In this document: positions 4,961 through 6,264 of the stretch, in pieces
Position numbering within the stretch: the stretch's first letter is position 1
Layout of the letters: each line of letters opens with the position of its first letter
NCBI GenBank assembly: GCA_025362415.1
Contig: JANYGM010000369.1
Coordinates: 1 to 6,264, forward strand
Length of the DNA: 6,264 nucleotides
Direction of reading: 5' to 3'
Source: a bacterium
Lineage (GTDB): Bacteria > Bacteroidota > Bacteroidia > Cytophagales > Thermonemataceae
Position numbers and translations under genes: made by a program
Notes under the pieces: model-generated
What the model was told of the DNA's origin: nothing
Database searches by the model: none
What the model saw: the letters and a program-made list of their open reading frames with translations, nothing else

Positions 4961-5620
4961 ATGGGCAAAAATAAACTAGTAAAATACGAACTCAACAAAA
5001 ATAGTGATAATGTTTTTGAGGAAGAAAAACCCTTTTATAGTGCTTGTAAGGGTAATTGGGGCAAAGATTTTTTCAAAAATGATAATCCAATTATCTTAGA
5101 ACTTGCTTGCGGAAATGGAGAATATACAACTGGACTTGCAGAAATTTTTCCAGAAAAAAACTTCATAGGTATAGACATAAAAGGGGCAAGGCTTGCAGCA
5201 GGAAGCAAAATTGCACAACAAAAAAATCTCCAAAATGTGGCTTTTTTGAGAACTTACATACAAAATTTGGAGGATTTTTTTGAGAAAAATGAAATTTCTG
5301 AAATTTGGATTGTGCAGCCAGACCCTCGTCCTCGTGGGCGTGATACACACAGAAGGCTCACACACCCAAGATTTTTAGGAATTTATAAGAATATTTGTAA
5401 GGAAAATGGTATTATCCGTTTTAAAACAGATAATCCACCACTTTTTGAATATACTTTGGAGGTTTTGGCTACAGAAAAAATTAAAAATTTAGTTTCAACT
5501 ACTGATTTATATTCGTCAGAGCTTGAAAAAGAACATTTTGGTATCAAAACCAAATATGAAATTGCTTTTGCTAAAAAAGGTTTTACTACTAATTATTTGA
5601 GATTTCAGTTTGAGAGTTAG
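4961..5620 (+). CDS. trmB: tRNA (guanine-N7-)-methyltransferase
   Basis: This S-adenosylmethionine-dependent enzyme methylates N7 of a guanine, normally G46 in the variable loop of tRNAs, in the cytoplasm. The 219 residues fit the family length. Motif I is LELACGNGEY (46-55), binding AdoMet, and FIGIDIKGARL (68-78) supplies acidic D72 for the ribose. EIWIVQPDPRPRGRDTHRRL (114-133) corresponds to the tRNA-binding/catalytic PDPWPKxRHxKRR region. IIRFKTDNPPLFEYT (151-165) and the C-terminal TKYEIAFAKKGFTTNYLRF (197-215) match conserved TrmB blocks, including the T-x-Y-E motif. The usual W of DPWPK is R123, and the phenylalanine before PDP is Q119. Bacteroidota TrmB proteins often vary at these sites, so activity is still expected. 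It follows the lysine-rich lipoprotein by 93 bp, and no good promoter consensus is visible. Confidence 0.95.
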   Translation: MGKNKLVKYELNKNSDNVFEEEKPFYSACKGNWGKDFFKNDNPIILELACGNGEYTTGLAEIFPEKNFIGIDIKGARLAAGSKIAQQKNLQNVAFLRTYIQNLEDFFEKNEISEIWIVQPDPRPRGRDTHRRLTHPRFLGIYKNICKENGIIRFKTDNPPLFEYTLEVLATEKIKNLVSTTDLYSSELEKEHFGIKTKYEIAFAKKGFTTNYLRFQFES

Positions 5621-5626
5621 TTTTTT

Positions 5627-5691
5627 AACACTAAGAACATTAAGAAATACACACAAGTAGGCACAAGAAATACAGAAGGAAATACAAAGAA
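5627..5691. repeat. Purine-rich degenerate tandem repeat
   Basis: The spacer after trmB opens with a near-perfect 9-nt tandem, ACACTAAGA then ACATTAAGA (5628-5645). It continues as looser 10-12-nt units around ACAnAAG(G)AAAT, for example ACAGAAGGAAAT and ACAAAGAAAAAT. The plus strand is almost free of T after 5642. Similar CACTAAGAA-type intergenic repeats occur in Bacteroidota genomes as I recall. No terminator hairpin is seen here, so trmB and the next gene may be co-transcribed. Confidence 0.5.
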
Positions 5692-5701
5692 AAATATATA
5701 A

Positions 5702-6264
5702 ATGATAAAAATTTACTTTCTTCTTGTTTTGGTGCTTTTTTCTTCTGCGTGTTCTGCACAGAAAGATGAGAAAAATATACAGAAAGATAGTATTTCAACA
5801 AAAAAAGAGCAAAAAGAAATTATTTATAACTTTATTCAATATGATAAAAATAAAATACTGTTTAGAGAGAATTTGAGCGGTTTTTATGAAAAATTGGACT
5901 CTCTCAAAAAATATCAAAACAAAAAAATAAATATTATTCATATTGGAGATTCTCATATCCAACCTGATATTTTAACAGGGAAAATACGCCATCTAATCCT
6001 AAAAGATAGTATTTTAGGGCAAAATATGGCAGGCAGAGGTTATTTTTTTCCAACAATTTTGGCAAATGCAGGCTACGACCCACTTAGCATAGAAACTACT
6101 TTTGATGGGAAATGGAAAGGCTGTAGAAATCTCTCTAAAACTCGCATAGGAACGCCTGCTTGTGCGTGGGGACTTGCAGGAATGACTGCAACAACAGAAG
6201 AAATCTGCGCCACCGTAAATATGCGTCCACGTGAAGTAGAAGGCATAAAACACTTGATTTCAAC
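5702..6264 (+). CDS. SGNH/GDSL-family lipoprotein hydrolase (5' part)
   Basis: The gene runs off the right edge; 187 complete codons are visible with no stop. MIKIYFLLVLVLFSSAC is a lipoprotein signal peptide with a lipobox-like F13-S14-S15-A16-C17, so C17 is the expected lipidation site. A charged linker (about 21-70) leads to IIHIGDSHIQPDILTGKIR (78-96), the GDS block of SGNH/GDSL hydrolases, with S84 as the predicted nucleophile. AGRGYFFP (110-117) matches the glycine block that follows in Bacteroidota SGNH proteins, where GRG(L/F)xFP is common. The downstream part, WKGCRN to WGLAGMTA, is probably the start of an inserted beta domain. The catalytic D-x-x-H block must lie beyond the window. 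The family contains esterases acting on acetylated envelope polysaccharides or peptidoglycan, but the substrate here is unknown. The start at 5702 is the only ATG giving the signal peptide. Confidence 0.85.
   Translation, partial: MIKIYFLLVLVLFSSACSAQKDEKNIQKDSISTKKEQKEIIYNFIQYDKNKILFRENLSGFYEKLDSLKKYQNKKINIIHIGDSHIQPDILTGKIRHLILKDSILGQNMAGRGYFFPTILANAGYDPLSIETTFDGKWKGCRNLSKTRIGTPACAWGLAGMTATTEEICATVNMRPREVEGIKHLIS

Noticed and set aside
5096..5365. Minus-strand ORFs inside trmB
   Set aside because: They are antisense to TrmB motifs and the products show no family features.
6014..6253. Minus-strand ORF near the right edge
   Set aside because: It is antisense to the SGNH lipoprotein reading frame, which has a signal peptide and the GDS motif and stays open to the window end.

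Overview
The window comes from an AT-rich chromosome that looks like Bacteroidota, probably a Cytophagales-type member. The evidence is the TAnnTTTG promoter elements, start codons with AT-rich leaders and no Shine-Dalgarno sequence, several small lipoproteins with Bacteroidota-style signal peptides, a stand-alone biotin carboxylase of about 500 residues, and a TrmB with a divergent DPxP motif. The genus cannot be determined from the sequence alone.

Layout. Bases 1-522 hold no gene. They hold a cluster of short palindromic repeats: two 33-nt copies of a GC-core hairpin, and a 77-nt unit with 11-bp terminal inverted repeats that can fold as a three-way junction. These are followed by possible operator-like repeats and a good Bacteroidota promoter. 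Next come accC-like biotin carboxylase (523-2043) and pruA, 1-pyrroline-5-carboxylate dehydrogenase (2139-3773). pruA has its own candidate promoter element and a strong hairpin just after its stop codon. Two small lipoprotein genes follow, diverging from a 171-bp spacer: a minus-strand one with a BamE/OmlA-like motif (3926-4327) and a plus-strand lysine-rich one (4499-4867). A near-identical 30-nt direct repeat lies on each side of this pair. Then come trmB, the tRNA (guanine-N7) methyltransferase (4961-5620), a purine-rich degenerate tandem repeat, and the 5' part of an SGNH/GDSL-type lipoprotein hydrolase gene (5702 to the window edge).

How the genes relate. They do not form one pathway. 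accC and pruA are metabolic enzymes (acyl-CoA carboxylation, and proline/ornithine breakdown to glutamate) and appear to be separately transcribed. TrmB modifies tRNA. The three lipoproteins belong to the cell envelope. The coding content is mostly ordinary housekeeping. The least explained material is intergenic: the upstream structured repeat cluster, the 30-nt repeat pair and the tandem repeat after trmB. No defence system, CRISPR array, transposase or RNA gene of a known class was recognised.
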